Assembly: GCF_001613165.1 (NCBI RefSeq)
Contig: NZ_BDBV01000001.1
Coordinates: forward strand, 238,173 to 302,172
Direction: 5' to 3'
Origin: Nocardia mexicana NBRC 108244
GTDB lineage: Bacteria > Actinomycetota > Actinomycetes > Mycobacteriales > Mycobacteriaceae
DNA length: 64,000 nucleotides
Shown: piece by piece, positions 1 through 9,586 of the stretch
Layout of the letters: each line of letters begins with the position of its first letter
Numbering within the stretch: position 1 is the first letter of the stretch
The notes under the pieces: generated by a model
The model's database searches: none
The model's input: only the letters and a program-made list of their open reading frames with translations
What the model was told of the DNA's origin: nothing
Position numbers and translations under genes: made by a program

Positions 1-1
1 C

Positions 2-580
2 GGATTTCCCTATGCACCGTTCTGGCGGGCGTCCGGGATTTCGAGCACCCGTCGCGGACCGCGGACGGACGCCGCTCTCGCCGCATTACCCGGCCTGATC
101 ACCGGTCGGCCGACGGCGGCCGACGAAGGCCCCGCCGTGACATTGACACCGGCCGCGACGATGCCGCCCGTCCTGATCGGCGGAAACTCCGAGGCCGCGA
201 TCCGCAGGACCGCGCGGTTCGGGGACAGCTGGTTTCCCTCGCTCGTCACCGCGAACGAACTGGCCGCCGAGATCCCGCGGCTGACCGCGGCGGCGGCCGA
301 GTCGGGGCGAGCCACACCGGGCGTCACCGTCGGCGGGCACGCCATGCTCTCCGACGACGACTCCGCTCGAATCGCGTTCGTCCGCAGCATGATCGACGCA
401 TTCGGCATGTCGGGCGAGGACGCGGCGAGGCTACCGATCACCGGCGATGTACGACAGGTCGCGGACCGCCTCGCCGCGTATCGGGACGCCGGAGCCGAGC
501 GGCTCGTACTGGGCTTCGACGGTCCCGAGTGGGCGAAGCAGGCCGAAGCCCTGGCCGAAGCGCGGTCGCGGCTGCGCTGA
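2..580 (+). CDS. LLM-class flavin-dependent oxidoreductase, C-terminal part (cut by window edge)
   Basis: The frame is open from base 2, so the 5' end lies outside the window; an internal GTG at 137 should not be taken as the start. About 190 residues are visible. PPVLIGGNSEAAIRRTARFGD followed by a tryptophan is the luciferase-like monooxygenase C-terminal signature (IGGxS....RRxARxGDGW), and the run TDAALAALPGLITG before it fits the family's preceding helix. The last 50 residues (GDVRQVADRLAAYRDAGAERLVLGF) match the usual DVxQVAERLAxYRDAGAxxLVL ending. Such enzymes use FMN or F420 to oxidise small substrates; the substrate cannot be read. It converges on the monooxygenase at 634. Confidence 0.8.
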   Translation, partial: GFPYAPFWRASGISSTRRGPRTDAALAALPGLITGRPTAADEGPAVTLTPAATMPPVLIGGNSEAAIRRTARFGDSWFPSLVTANELAAEIPRLTAAAAESGRATPGVTVGGHAMLSDDDSARIAFVRSMIDAFGMSGEDAARLPITGDVRQVADRLAAYRDAGAERLVLGFDGPEWAKQAEALAEARSRLR

Positions 581-633
581 GAGGGCCTCTGCCGCACAGG
601 GATCAACGCACAGGGATCGATACGCGACCTGGA

Positions 634-2154
634 TCAACGCGCGATCGAGCCCTCCGGCTCCTCGGCCGATGCGGCGGACACCTCGTAGGCCTCGAGGTCG
701 AACTTGCGGGTCTCCCGGCGGAACGGCCAGGTGGTGCCGGGCCACAGTGTGGTGTTGTGGCCGTGCTTGTCGAGGTACCAGCTGCGGCAGCCGCCCGAAT
801 TCCACACGCTCGCGGCCAATTTGGCTTGGATGCGGTCGTTGTACTCTCGCTGGGCCGCGGCCCGGACCTCGAAGGTGCGCAGCCCGCGCCTGCGCAGGGT
901 GGTGAGGGCGTCGACGAGGTAGGCGAGCTGCGCTTCGATCATGTAGAGCTGCGAGGTGTGCCCGGTGGCGGTGTTCGGGCCGGTGAGGACGAAGGCGTTG
1001 GGAAAGTTGGCCATCGTCGTGCCCTTGTACGCGCGCGGACCCGCACCGTCGAACATCTCGGCCATACTGCGCCCGTCCCGGCCGTGGACGATCCCGAAGG
1101 TCGGCGAGTCGGTGACGTGAAAACCGGTGGCCACCACCAGAATATCGGCGGGGTGCCGGGCGCCGTCCGCGGTGACGATCCCGTCCGGCCGGATCTCCTC
1201 GATCGGGCTGGTGATCAGGTCGACGTCCTCGCGGCACAGGGCCGGGTAGTAGTCGTTGGACGGCAGCATCCGCTTACAGCCGATCCGGAACGTCGGCCGC
1301 ACCCGCGCACGCAGGCCCGGATCGCGAATCTCCCAGCGCAGCTTCGCCTGTGCGATCAGCTCGAGCGGTTTGGTGAAGGCCGGTCCGCGCGTCAGGCAGT
1401 AGCCCTGGGTCTCCCGCATCAGGTAGACAGCGGCCCGGTTCGCCCTCCGCCAGCCGGGCAGACGGCGAAATGCCCAGCGCTCCACCGCCGTATACGGCCG
1501 GTCCAGCCGGGGCAGCAACCACGGCGCGGTCCGCTGATAGACGTCCAGGTGGCCGACGGTGCCCGCGACGGCGGGCACGATCTGGATCGCCGAGGCGCCG
1601 GTGCCGATCACCGCGACCCGTTTGCCGGTCAGCTCCACCTCGTGATTCCACCGCGACGAATGGAACATCTCTCCGCCGAACGTCTCGATCCCCGGGATAT
1701 CGGGCAGTGCGGGCTCGCACAGCACTCCGAACCCGCAGACGAGGTAGTCCGCCGCGACCGGCCCGCGGGTGGTGTCCACCCGCCACAGCCCGGCGGCATC
1801 GTCCCAGTGCGCCCGGGTGATCCCGGTGTCGAACCAGGCCCGGTCCAGCACGCCGGACCGCCGCGCGATCCGGCGCAGGTAGTCCTGAATCTCCGGCTGC
1901 GGCGAGAACGTCCGCGACCAGCCCGGATTCGGCGCGAAGGACAGCGAATACAGGTGCGACGGCACGTCACAGGCCGAGCCCGGATAGGTGTTGTCGCGCC
2001 AGGTCCCGCCGACCTCGCCGCCACGCTCCACGATCAGGAAATCACGGTGCCCGGCCCGATCGAGCGCCATCGCCGCGCCGAGTCCCGCGAACCCGGCGCC
2101 GATGATCACGGTCCCGACGCGGCGAACAGTCACCTTTGTGTCGGATTGCTTCAT
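634..2154 (-). CDS. Flavin-containing monooxygenase, Baeyer-Villiger type
   Basis: 506 residues, a normal length for class B flavoprotein monooxygenases that insert oxygen into ketones or hydroxylate substrates using NADPH. The N-terminal Rossmann motif GAGFAGLGAA (residues about 19-28) binds FAD and a second motif, GTGASAIQ, binds NADPH. Between them lies FGGEMFHSSRW, which fits the Baeyer-Villiger fingerprint FxGxxxHxxxW. The residue after the tryptophan is Asn where the family usually has Pro or Asp. The C-terminal part has ATGFHVTDSP and TGPNTATGH, both usual in this class. ATG start with no strong ribosome site. It is a single gene; the upstream 206 bases show nothing recognisable. Substrate unknown; a plain FMO is the alternative. 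Confidence 0.87.
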   Translation of the reverse strand: MKQSDTKVTVRRVGTVIIGAGFAGLGAAMALDRAGHRDFLIVERGGEVGGTWRDNTYPGSACDVPSHLYSLSFAPNPGWSRTFSPQPEIQDYLRRIARRSGVLDRAWFDTGITRAHWDDAAGLWRVDTTRGPVAADYLVCGFGVLCEPALPDIPGIETFGGEMFHSSRWNHEVELTGKRVAVIGTGASAIQIVPAVAGTVGHLDVYQRTAPWLLPRLDRPYTAVERWAFRRLPGWRRANRAAVYLMRETQGYCLTRGPAFTKPLELIAQAKLRWEIRDPGLRARVRPTFRIGCKRMLPSNDYYPALCREDVDLITSPIEEIRPDGIVTADGARHPADILVVATGFHVTDSPTFGIVHGRDGRSMAEMFDGAGPRAYKGTTMANFPNAFVLTGPNTATGHTSQLYMIEAQLAYLVDALTTLRRRGLRTFEVRAAAQREYNDRIQAKLAASVWNSGGCRSWYLDKHGHNTTLWPGTTWPFRRETRKFDLEAYEVSAASAEEPEGSIAR

Positions 2155-2360
2155 GAAGCCTCCACGATCGCACTCCGCCCAGCCTCAGTGAACGGTTGTA
2201 CACCCATCTTGAATACTCCGGCGCCCGGCCTCGCGCCGCCGGATCCGCAAAATCCACAGTGGCCCGGCCGCTCCGGTTGGGACGGTCCACACCACACGCG
2301 TACCTCGACCACTCCGGCCGCAGGCACCCCGTCGTTCCGGCGCGTTCTCGGCCGCAACCC

Positions 2361-2696
2361 CTACTTCCGCGGCAGCGTGCGTGCGTAGCCGACACCGCGG
2401 TCGATCCAGCCGCGCAGCGCGTCGTCGTCCGCCAGCAGTGTGCTGTCCACCCGCAGCCAGTTGTGCATCGACCGCCCGCCCATCACCATCGGCGCGACCA
2501 GCTCACCGTCGACGAGACGGTCCACCTCGGCGGGATCGACCCGGACCAGCAGGCCGCCCTTGCCGCTGGCAGCCACCGCCATATTGCCGCCGATCATGAA
2601 CGACAGCCCGCCGAACATCTTCTTCTCGACCGTCTCCGGCAGCATGGGGCCGAGCAGATCACGGATCCGATCGGCCAGTTCCTCGTCATAGGCCAT
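2361..2696 (-). CDS. TfoX N-terminal domain protein
   Basis: 111 residues from the ATG at 2696. The frame could extend upstream, but that extension is low-complexity and overlaps the opposite gene's start, so the short start giving MAYDEELADRIRDLL is chosen. KKMFGGLSFMIGGNMAV and GRSMHNWLRVD are the signature stretches of TfoX_N proteins (MFGG.xFM..G.M), and the length is that of stand-alone TfoX_N proteins in actinobacteria. Its role is not established; the name comes from the competence regulator TfoX/Sxy, but single-domain actinobacterial members are not shown to control competence. Divergent from the phosphatase gene at 2818. Confidence 0.82.
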   Translation of the reverse strand: MAYDEELADRIRDLLGPMLPETVEKKMFGGLSFMIGGNMAVAASGKGGLLVRVDPAEVDRLVDGELVAPMVMGGRSMHNWLRVDSTLLADDDALRGWIDRGVGYARTLPRK

Positions 2697-2817
2697 ACGG
2701 GCATTGTGACCTCCGCCACCGACAAGTTCGCCCGCACGAAGAATTTGCCCAGAATTCCCCAGCAATGGACGGTGTCCGAGTTGCCACGGCCCGCCTCCTT
2801 GACGAGCATTCGACGTC

Positions 2818-4521
2818 ATGCCGTCGAATCGCTTGAACCCGCCTGGCGATATCCCCGACACGGGGATTCCGGAGCCGTTGGCCGCCACCATGACCATCGC
2901 CGAGCAGCACGAATGGCACCGCGCCTACCTGCGGCGGCACTCGGTATCGCGGCGCAACTTCCTGCGCGGAACTGCCGCGGCCGCGGCGGTGGCGGCGATG
3001 GGCGCCTCTCCCTTCGCGGGTCGGGCCTACGCCGAGGACGCGCGGCTGACGATCGGCGGACGGCACGTCGGATTCGGCGCCGACGCCGCCAGCCAGCTCC
3101 GGTTCTCGGCGCAGCTGTCGCGAAATCCGAACGGCGCCAAGGTCTTCCTCGACCACGGCACGACCCCCGCACTGGGCGGCAGCGTCGAGGCGGAGGTGCG
3201 CAACCTGGTCACCCAGATCCCCAGCAGCGACGGCGGCGTCCTCGCCGCCGAACAGTTCTATGTGCACGCTCCGGTCGACGGGCTGCCGGGCCGGATGCCG
3301 CACTTCTACCGGTGGCGCACCTCCGACGGTTTCGTGGGCGAGGTCCGCACCGCCGCCACCGCGATGCCCACCATGCGAAATGCCGTGCTGCCCTTCCGGT
3401 TCACGATGATGGGTGATCAGGGCACCGACGAAGCGCCGGGTCAGCCCGCCGGTGTGGCGCCCGGCGACTACGACGACATGTACTACAAGGCGGACAACGA
3501 GCCGACCGTGCGGCACGCGGACAATGTGATGCGCCAGATCGTCGCCGCCCGACCGGATTTCCACGTGCTCGCGGGCGATATCGCCTACGCCGACCCCTCC
3601 GGCGCGGGCAAGAGCCCGCAGTTCGTGCCCTCGGGTGGCAAGGCGGGCAGCGGATTCGACAAGTTCAACCCCTACGTGTGGGACGTGTACCTCGGCGCCA
3701 TCGAGGCCAGCGCGTCGACCACCCCGTGGATGTTCGCCACCGGCAACCACGACATGGAGGCCGCCTACGACACCAACGGCTACGGCGGACACCTTGCGCG
3801 CCTGGACTTCCCGGGCAACGGACCGGCCGCCTGCCCCTCGGCCTACTCGTTCACCTACGGCAACGTGGCGGTGCTGTCGCTGGACGCCAACGACATCTCC
3901 TACGAGATCAAGGCCAACACCGGTTACTCCGGTGGCGCCCAGACCGGTTGGGCGGAAAGAACTCTCGCCGCCTACCGCGCCGATCCGAATATCGACTTCA
4001 TCGTCTGCTTCTTCCACCACTGCGCCTACTCGACCACCGAATCGCACGCCAGTGACGGCGGCCTGCGCGATGCCTGGTGCGGGCTGTTCGACCGCTATCA
4101 GGTGGATCTGGTGCTGCAGGGCCACAATCACGTCTTCGAGCGCACCGACCCCATCCGCGCCGAACGCGCGACCAAGGTGGCGGGCGACAACGCGATCGTC
4201 TATCCGGAGTCCGACGGCACGGTGTACTACACCGTCGGCGGCGGCGGGCGGCCCCGCTACGAGTTCCAGCCCGGCTCGAAGGAGACCTACCGCGGCCACG
4301 AACTCGCCGACACCACGGTGCCCAACAGCTACGTGTGGACCGCGGACGGCGGCAAGCAGGACGAGGCGGCGCCGTGGTCGCGGGTGCGCTTCCGCAACTA
4401 CTCGTTCGTCCGGGTCGATGTGCGGCCGGGCTTCTTCGCCAGCGAGATGGACGTGGTCGCGGTCGACGAGTACGGCCGCGAGTTCGACAAGCTGACCTAC
4501 CGCCGCGCGGTGCGCGCCTGA
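2818..4521 (+). CDS. Tat-exported purple-acid-phosphatase-like metallophosphoesterase
   Basis: 567 residues. A twin-arginine signal lies unusually far in (residues about 42-70): SRRNFLRG, then an Ala-rich hydrophobic stretch ending near AYA, so the folded enzyme is probably exported by Tat. A fibronectin-like N-terminal domain precedes the catalytic domain. Metal ligands are visible in order: MMGDQGTDE, LAGDIAYADPS, ATGNHDME, FFHHCAYS and LQGHNHVFERTDP, the five calcineurin-type motifs of purple acid phosphatases. It likely hydrolyses extracellular phosphomonoesters with a di-metal centre. An internal start nearer the twin arginines (ATG at about 2890) is possible. The gene ends exactly where the convergent esterase gene begins, with no room for a separate terminator. 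Confidence 0.9.
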   Translation: MPSNRLNPPGDIPDTGIPEPLAATMTIAEQHEWHRAYLRRHSVSRRNFLRGTAAAAAVAAMGASPFAGRAYAEDARLTIGGRHVGFGADAASQLRFSAQLSRNPNGAKVFLDHGTTPALGGSVEAEVRNLVTQIPSSDGGVLAAEQFYVHAPVDGLPGRMPHFYRWRTSDGFVGEVRTAATAMPTMRNAVLPFRFTMMGDQGTDEAPGQPAGVAPGDYDDMYYKADNEPTVRHADNVMRQIVAARPDFHVLAGDIAYADPSGAGKSPQFVPSGGKAGSGFDKFNPYVWDVYLGAIEASASTTPWMFATGNHDMEAAYDTNGYGGHLARLDFPGNGPAACPSAYSFTYGNVAVLSLDANDISYEIKANTGYSGGAQTGWAERTLAAYRADPNIDFIVCFFHHCAYSTTESHASDGGLRDAWCGLFDRYQVDLVLQGHNHVFERTDPIRAERATKVAGDNAIVYPESDGTVYYTVGGGGRPRYEFQPGSKETYRGHELADTTVPNSYVWTADGGKQDEAAPWSRVRFRNYSFVRVDVRPGFFASEMDVVAVDEYGREFDKLTYRRAVRA

Positions 4522-5499
4522 TCACACCCCGAGGGCGGCGGCGAACATCGGCCAGGAATCGTGCACGTCGTCCTCCCAGTAGGGCCAGGCGTGGGTGCCC
4601 GGCCGGAACGCGACGGTGGCCGGAATGCCCAGCGCGCCCAGGCGATCGGCCAGTTCGCGGGTGCAGCCGTTGACGACCGACTCCATCACGCCGCCCACCG
4701 CGATCCGGTCGGCGAGCTTGACGGCGTTGCCCGCGATCGACGGGTCGGCGAGGGTGTCGTGCACACCGGGACTCCCGCTACCGGCCGACATGTACAGCGC
4801 CACACCGCGCAGCCGGTCGGCGTTGACCACCGGGTCGTGCGCTACCCACGCCGGATTGTCCGGCCCGCCCCACATATTGGCCGCATTCGCCCCGAAAACG
4901 CCCAGCTGCGAATGGACGAAGGCGCGGGCCACCGGGTCGTTGGTGCGCGGGCATCCGCTGTAGGAGCCCACGGCCCGGTACATCCCCGGCGCCTGGATCG
5001 CCAGATCCAGGGCCGAGGTGGCCGACATCGACGTTCCCGCAACGGCATTGCGGCCGTTCATCTGGAAGTGCCGTTCCAGCAGCGGCGGCAGTTCCCGAAT
5101 CAGGAAGGTGGACCACTGGTTTCGGCCCAGCACCGGATCGTCGGACACCCAATCGGTGTAGAAGCTGGCCCGCCCGCCCATCGGCACGATCAGGTTGACC
5201 GGCTTGTCGGAGAAGAACTGCGCGACGTCGGTGCGGGTGGTCCACGGGCCGCCGTCCTCGCCGCCGTCGACGGCATTGAGCAGATACAGCGCCGGTGCGC
5301 CTGCGCCCGGATGGGACACCCAGACCGTGACCGGCTTGCGCATCGCCACGGAGTAGACGACCACCTCGAACTGGCGGCCTCCCAGCGGCCGGACGTCGAG
5401 GATTGCCGGATCGTCACCGGGGTCGGCGGCGGCGGAGGTCGGCACAATGATGGCAAACATCGCGAACAGGACAGCCAGACAACGGGGTAGCCGGTGCAT
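4522..5499 (-). CDS. Antigen 85-type esterase / mycolyltransferase-like secreted protein
   Basis: 325 residues from the ATG at 5499; a GTG at 5532 would add 11 residues before the signal peptide. The N-terminus MHRLPRCLAVLFAMFAIIVP followed by TSAAADP is a classic Sec signal peptide with an Ala-x-Ala site. The mature part is an alpha/beta-hydrolase of the esterase D/Ag85 family: VWVSHPGAGAPALYLLNAVDG, then TDWV...NQWSTFLIRELPPLLERHF, the nucleophile elbow GTSMSATSAL (Ser) and the catalytic histidine in GTHAWPYWEDD. Ag85 enzymes transfer mycolate to trehalose and arabinogalactan outside the membrane, which fits a mycolata host. Whether this copy is an active mycolyltransferase or a corynomycolyl esterase-like relative cannot be read. 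Confidence 0.9.
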   Translation of the reverse strand: MHRLPRCLAVLFAMFAIIVPTSAAADPGDDPAILDVRPLGGRQFEVVVYSVAMRKPVTVWVSHPGAGAPALYLLNAVDGGEDGGPWTTRTDVAQFFSDKPVNLIVPMGGRASFYTDWVSDDPVLGRNQWSTFLIRELPPLLERHFQMNGRNAVAGTSMSATSALDLAIQAPGMYRAVGSYSGCPRTNDPVARAFVHSQLGVFGANAANMWGGPDNPAWVAHDPVVNADRLRGVALYMSAGSGSPGVHDTLADPSIAGNAVKLADRIAVGGVMESVVNGCTRELADRLGALGIPATVAFRPGTHAWPYWEDDVHDSWPMFAAALGV

Positions 5500-5627
5500 T
5501 CGTGGAGTATCGCACTGCCACAGGCTGTTCACCGTCGATGTCAGCGGGCGTGTTCGACCACCGCGGCGCTCCCGGCGGCGACGTATGCCCGGCAGCTATC
5601 GACTCGACCCGGTTTGCCGAACGGGTG

Positions 5628-8600
5628 TCAGTGCGCCGCGGCCGTCGCATCGGCGGTCCGCGCGAGGTGGTCGGCGAGGACGGGACCGATGACGGCGACG
5701 ACGTCGGAGTTGGTCAGCTGGGCATGGGTCGCGTCGACCGGGTGCTCGATCAACTTGCCGGTGACGTACGGCCGCCAGACCTCCGCGTCGAGCAGTTCGG
5801 TGATGCCGCGCGTGGCCGAAAAGTACAGCAGGTCACCGTCATACACCTTGGGCCGGTAATCGTGGGCCAGTGCCACACCGACGAGATACCCGCGGTGCAG
5901 GCGTTCCAGCTGGCTCGCGGACAGGCCGCTGCCGAAACAGGCCCCCGCACCGGCCAATTCGGCCGCGGCCTCGGCGGCGGTGACGTCCGGGGCGGCATCG
6001 GCGTCCTCGGGCTCGTCGCCCAGCAGGTGGGTCAGCAGGTCGCGCATGCGCGGCTCCGGCGGCGGATCGGTGCCCGCGGGTATGACGACGCTGTCCAGCA
6101 TCGCCAGGACGGCGACCGTGGCGCCCCGGTCGCGCAGCCGTGCGGCGACGGCGTGCGCGATCTGTCCGCCGAGGGACCAGCCGAGCAGGTGGTACGGACC
6201 CTCCGGCTGCACGCCGAGCATGATGTCGATATAGCTGTCGGCCAGGTCCTCGATCGTCGTGGGCGCATCCGCCAGCGCGCTCGCCTGCAGCCCGTAGACG
6301 GGACGATCGGTGATGTAGCGGGCCAGCCCGGCGTAACACCACGCCAGCGGCACCGCGGAGTGGACGCAGAACAGCGGCGGCCGGGTCCCGTTGCGACGCA
6401 ACGCGAGCAGCGCCCCGAGCGCATCGTCGTCGGTGGCCGAGTCGTCCCCCGCCAGCCGTTCGGCCAGCAGTCGCACGGTGGGGGCGGTGTAGAGCCAGCG
6501 CACGGTGACCGGCAGCCCGGTACGCTCGGTCAGCTCGGCCGAGACGGCCACGCCCAGTAGGGAATTCCCGCCCAACTCGAAGAAATCGTCGTCCAGGCCG
6601 ACGCGGGGTCTGCCGAGGACGGTCGCGAACCGGTCCGCGACCACGTGCTCGAGGTCCGTGCGCGGGGCGCGATACGGGCGTTCGGCGGGGCTCGGCGGCG
6701 GCAGCGCGGCACGATTCACTTTCCCGTTGCCCGCCAGCGGCAATTCGCCGAGCTCGAGCAGCGCCGAGGGCACCAGGGTGGAGGGGAGTTCGCCGCGCAG
6801 CCGCCGCAGGATCGCCGCGGTGTCCAGTCGCGTGCCGTCGTGGGCGACGACGTATCCGACGAGGCGGGCGCCCGGCGTTCCCGGGTCGGCGACCACGACG
6901 ACCGCGTACGCGATCTCGGGGACGGCCAGCAGCGCGGATTCGACCTCCGCGGGTTCGACCCGGCGGCCGTGCACCTGGACCTGCCCGTCGATCCGCCCGA
7001 AGAACTCGAACGAGCCGTCCGTGCCGACGCCGACCAGGTCGCCGGTGCGGTACAGCCGCCGACCGGCCGCGAACGGGTCCGCGACGAACCGCGCCGCGGT
7101 ACCGGCCGGATTCCCGAGGTAGTACTCGGCGACACCGATACCGCCCAGATACAGCTCACCCTTCGCGCCCTCGCGCACCTGACGCAGCCGCGAGTCCAGC
7201 ACGACGGCGAACACCCCGGGCAGCGGACGCCCGATCGTCACCGGTGCGTCGGCGGACATGGCGCCGGTCTCGGTCGCCATCACGGTGGCCTCGGTCGGGC
7301 CGTAGCCGTTGAACAGCCGCACCCGGGACGCCCACTGCCGCACCAGCTTTGCCGGGCATGCCTCCCCGCCGATGGCCACGGCCACGAGCCCCGGCACCTC
7401 GTCCGGGGACAGCGTGGCGAGCACGGCGGGCGCGGTCTGCAGGAGGGTGCAGCCGGTGTCGCGGATCAATCGGGCCAGATCCGCGCCCGCCGGCACGGTG
7501 GGCGGCGCCACGACGAGCTGTCCCCCGGCCCGGAATGCGGCGAGCAGCTCGAGCAGGTGCGCATCGAAGGTCGAGGTGTGGGAATGCAGCAGCACCGAGT
7601 CCGGGCCGAGGTCGTAGTGCCCGATCAGGTAGTCGGTCAGCGACCCCAGGCCGCGATGGCTGACCGCGACGCCCTTCGGAATCCCCGTGGTGCCCGAGGT
7701 GTAGATGACATACGCGGCCTGGTCGGGGCGCAGTACCCACGGCAGTTCGCCGTCGTCGATCGGCGTCGCAGGGTGCCGTGCGACCGCGCTCTCCTCGTTG
7801 TCGAGCACGAGCCAATCCACATCGGGGAATTCCCCTGCGGCGCAACGTGGTAGCCGATCCCGCACCGAGCTGACCGTCACCCCTCGGCGGGCCCCGGAAT
7901 CGGCGATCACCGCGGCGATCCGCGACATCGGATCGGCCGGGTCGATGGGGACGAGGCAAGCACCCGTCTTCGCGACGATCCACAGGGCGAGTACGGATTC
8001 CAGGGACCGCGGTATCGCCACGACGACGATCTCCTCGGGACCCGCACCGCGGGACAGCAACTCACGCGCCCAGCGCGACGACGATTCGTCGATCTCCCGA
8101 TAGGTCATGGTCCGGTCGCCGTCCCGCACGGCCACCGTCTCCGGAGCCCGGTCCGCGCTCAGCAATTCACGCAGCAGCCGCACCGGGCCCGCCGGGGGCA
8201 GCACCTGCGGGGGCGGGGCGGGGCAGCCCAACCCTGTTGCCGCGAGCCCGGTTTCGGCCGCGAGGAAGTCGCGGAAGTATTCGAGGAACATGCGGTGCTG
8301 GGCGACCACCGTCTCGCGCGGGTAGCGTGCCGGGTTCGCCTGGAAGTCGATGCTCACACAACGCTCGTCGGGCCCCGCCTGATAGCCGTTGACCTGCAGA
8401 TCCGGGACCGGCCCGAGCGCCAGCAGGCGGGCCTGGCCGACGACCGGCCCCAGCCGCAGCGGCTCGACGAACCCGAGGACGTTGAGCACCGGCCCGAACC
8501 CGCCGAGCATCGCCTCGTGCGAGTCCGCCATGTCCTCGTGCCGGAAACGCTGGTGTCGCAGCGCACCGATCACCTGGGTACGGACCTGGGAGACAACGGA

Positions 8601-9536
8601 TCCGACGGTGGCGACGTCGAGACCGGTCAGCCGCAGCGGAACCACGTTCGACATCGCGCCCGCCGACCGTCGCAGGGCCAGCGTCGTGCGGGCGGGGACG
8701 GGCATCGTCAGCGTGATGTCGGCACGGGCCGCGGTGCGGGCCAGGTAGCAGGCGAACGCCGCGATGACCAGCTCCGGGAACGTGGCTCCGTGCCGGGCCT
8801 GGGCGTCGATGAGCAGCCGTGCCGCCGCGTCGTCCAGGGCGCCGGTGACATGGTGCGGTGCGCGCGTCGGCGGCGCCGGTCGCCCGGCCAGGCCCGCCGG
8901 GCCGTCGAATCCGGTCAGCTGGGCGCGCCAATACTCCCGGTCGGCCTGCGCCCGCGGCGATTCCAGGTAGGCCCGTTCGTCCGCCAGGATCTCCGCCACC
9001 GACATCGCCCCGCACCCCGCGGCCGCGTCGGCGCCGACCGCCGTCCGGTACAGCTGCGCCGTCCGGCGCAGCACCGCGGCGGCGCCGACGCCGTCCAGCA
9101 CGATGTGGTGGCTGCGAAGGTAGAGCAAATGCCGCGTCGGCGTCACCGTGAAGACAGCGGCGACGGTCAGATCGTCGGCGAGGGGATCTAGGGGCGTGGT
9201 GTGGTCCTGCGCCATCCGCCGCCGCGCCGCCGCGATCGGATCCGCCTCGCCCGCCAGATCGATCATCTCCAGCGGCAGTTCCGCCGCCGGGTCGACATAC
9301 TGGCGCGGATAGCCGTCGACGAGCCGAAAGCGCAGGTGCGGCGACTCGAGCTCGCGCGCCGCGCGCCGTGCGCACCCCGCGATCGACTCGAGCTCCAGGT
9401 GGCCGGACAGATCCAGATACATGGCGACGGTGACCGGAACCTCCGGGTACAGCTGCTGCACCAGCCACCAGGCCCACTGCGCCTTCGACAGCGGATACGT
9501 TTCCCCGGTGCCGGGATCCGGCCGTGCCGTCAACAC
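5628..9536 (-). CDS. Single-module non-ribosomal peptide synthetase (C-A-T-TE)
   Basis: About 1302 residues from the GTG at 9536 or TTG at 9533; a GAGGGAGG ribosome site ends at 9538, so the TTG (4-nt spacing) may be preferred. A longer upstream frame is Arg-rich shadow and overlaps the divergent gene. Domains: condensation (HHIVLDG at 143-149), adenylation about 455-945 (YTSGTTGIPKG at 612, NGYGPTE at 743, YRTGDL at 829, NGKVNRAALP at 937), carrier (ELGGNSLL, phosphopantetheine Ser992) and thioesterase (GWSLGG, Ser1121). By-eye alignment to GrsA gives pocket residues D-A-L-Q-A-G-G-V-M-K, which I cannot assign to an amino acid. One module with its own release domain implies condensation of one amino acid onto an acyl or aminoacyl partner supplied elsewhere. 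No MbtH gene is in the window. Confidence 0.93.
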   Translation of the reverse strand: MLTARPDPGTGETYPLSKAQWAWWLVQQLYPEVPVTVAMYLDLSGHLELESIAGCARRAARELESPHLRFRLVDGYPRQYVDPAAELPLEMIDLAGEADPIAAARRRMAQDHTTPLDPLADDLTVAAVFTVTPTRHLLYLRSHHIVLDGVGAAAVLRRTAQLYRTAVGADAAAGCGAMSVAEILADERAYLESPRAQADREYWRAQLTGFDGPAGLAGRPAPPTRAPHHVTGALDDAAARLLIDAQARHGATFPELVIAAFACYLARTAARADITLTMPVPARTTLALRRSAGAMSNVVPLRLTGLDVATVGSVVSQVRTQVIGALRHQRFRHEDMADSHEAMLGGFGPVLNVLGFVEPLRLGPVVGQARLLALGPVPDLQVNGYQAGPDERCVSIDFQANPARYPRETVVAQHRMFLEYFRDFLAAETGLAATGLGCPAPPPQVLPPAGPVRLLRELLSADRAPETVAVRDGDRTMTYREIDESSSRWARELLSRGAGPEEIVVVAIPRSLESVLALWIVAKTGACLVPIDPADPMSRIAAVIADSGARRGVTVSSVRDRLPRCAAGEFPDVDWLVLDNEESAVARHPATPIDDGELPWVLRPDQAAYVIYTSGTTGIPKGVAVSHRGLGSLTDYLIGHYDLGPDSVLLHSHTSTFDAHLLELLAAFRAGGQLVVAPPTVPAGADLARLIRDTGCTLLQTAPAVLATLSPDEVPGLVAVAIGGEACPAKLVRQWASRVRLFNGYGPTEATVMATETGAMSADAPVTIGRPLPGVFAVVLDSRLRQVREGAKGELYLGGIGVAEYYLGNPAGTAARFVADPFAAGRRLYRTGDLVGVGTDGSFEFFGRIDGQVQVHGRRVEPAEVESALLAVPEIAYAVVVVADPGTPGARLVGYVVAHDGTRLDTAAILRRLRGELPSTLVPSALLELGELPLAGNGKVNRAALPPPSPAERPYRAPRTDLEHVVADRFATVLGRPRVGLDDDFFELGGNSLLGVAVSAELTERTGLPVTVRWLYTAPTVRLLAERLAGDDSATDDDALGALLALRRNGTRPPLFCVHSAVPLAWCYAGLARYITDRPVYGLQASALADAPTTIEDLADSYIDIMLGVQPEGPYHLLGWSLGGQIAHAVAARLRDRGATVAVLAMLDSVVIPAGTDPPPEPRMRDLLTHLLGDEPEDADAAPDVTAAEAAAELAGAGACFGSGLSASQLERLHRGYLVGVALAHDYRPKVYDGDLLYFSATRGITELLDAEVWRPYVTGKLIEHPVDATHAQLTNSDVVAVIGPVLADHLARTADATAAAH

Positions 9537-9586
9537 GCCTCCCTCGGAGTCGGACAACCGTTGGCGTTTCGGAGCAAACTTACGGC

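Noticed and set aside
4561..5490. Long open frames antisense to or in other frames of real genes, such as this one opposite the mycolyltransferase gene
   Set aside because: They have Arg/Pro/Gly-rich composition, no motifs and no ribosome sites, and exist only because high GC suppresses stop codons. Similar shadows occur opposite nirB, secA1, the NRPS and others.
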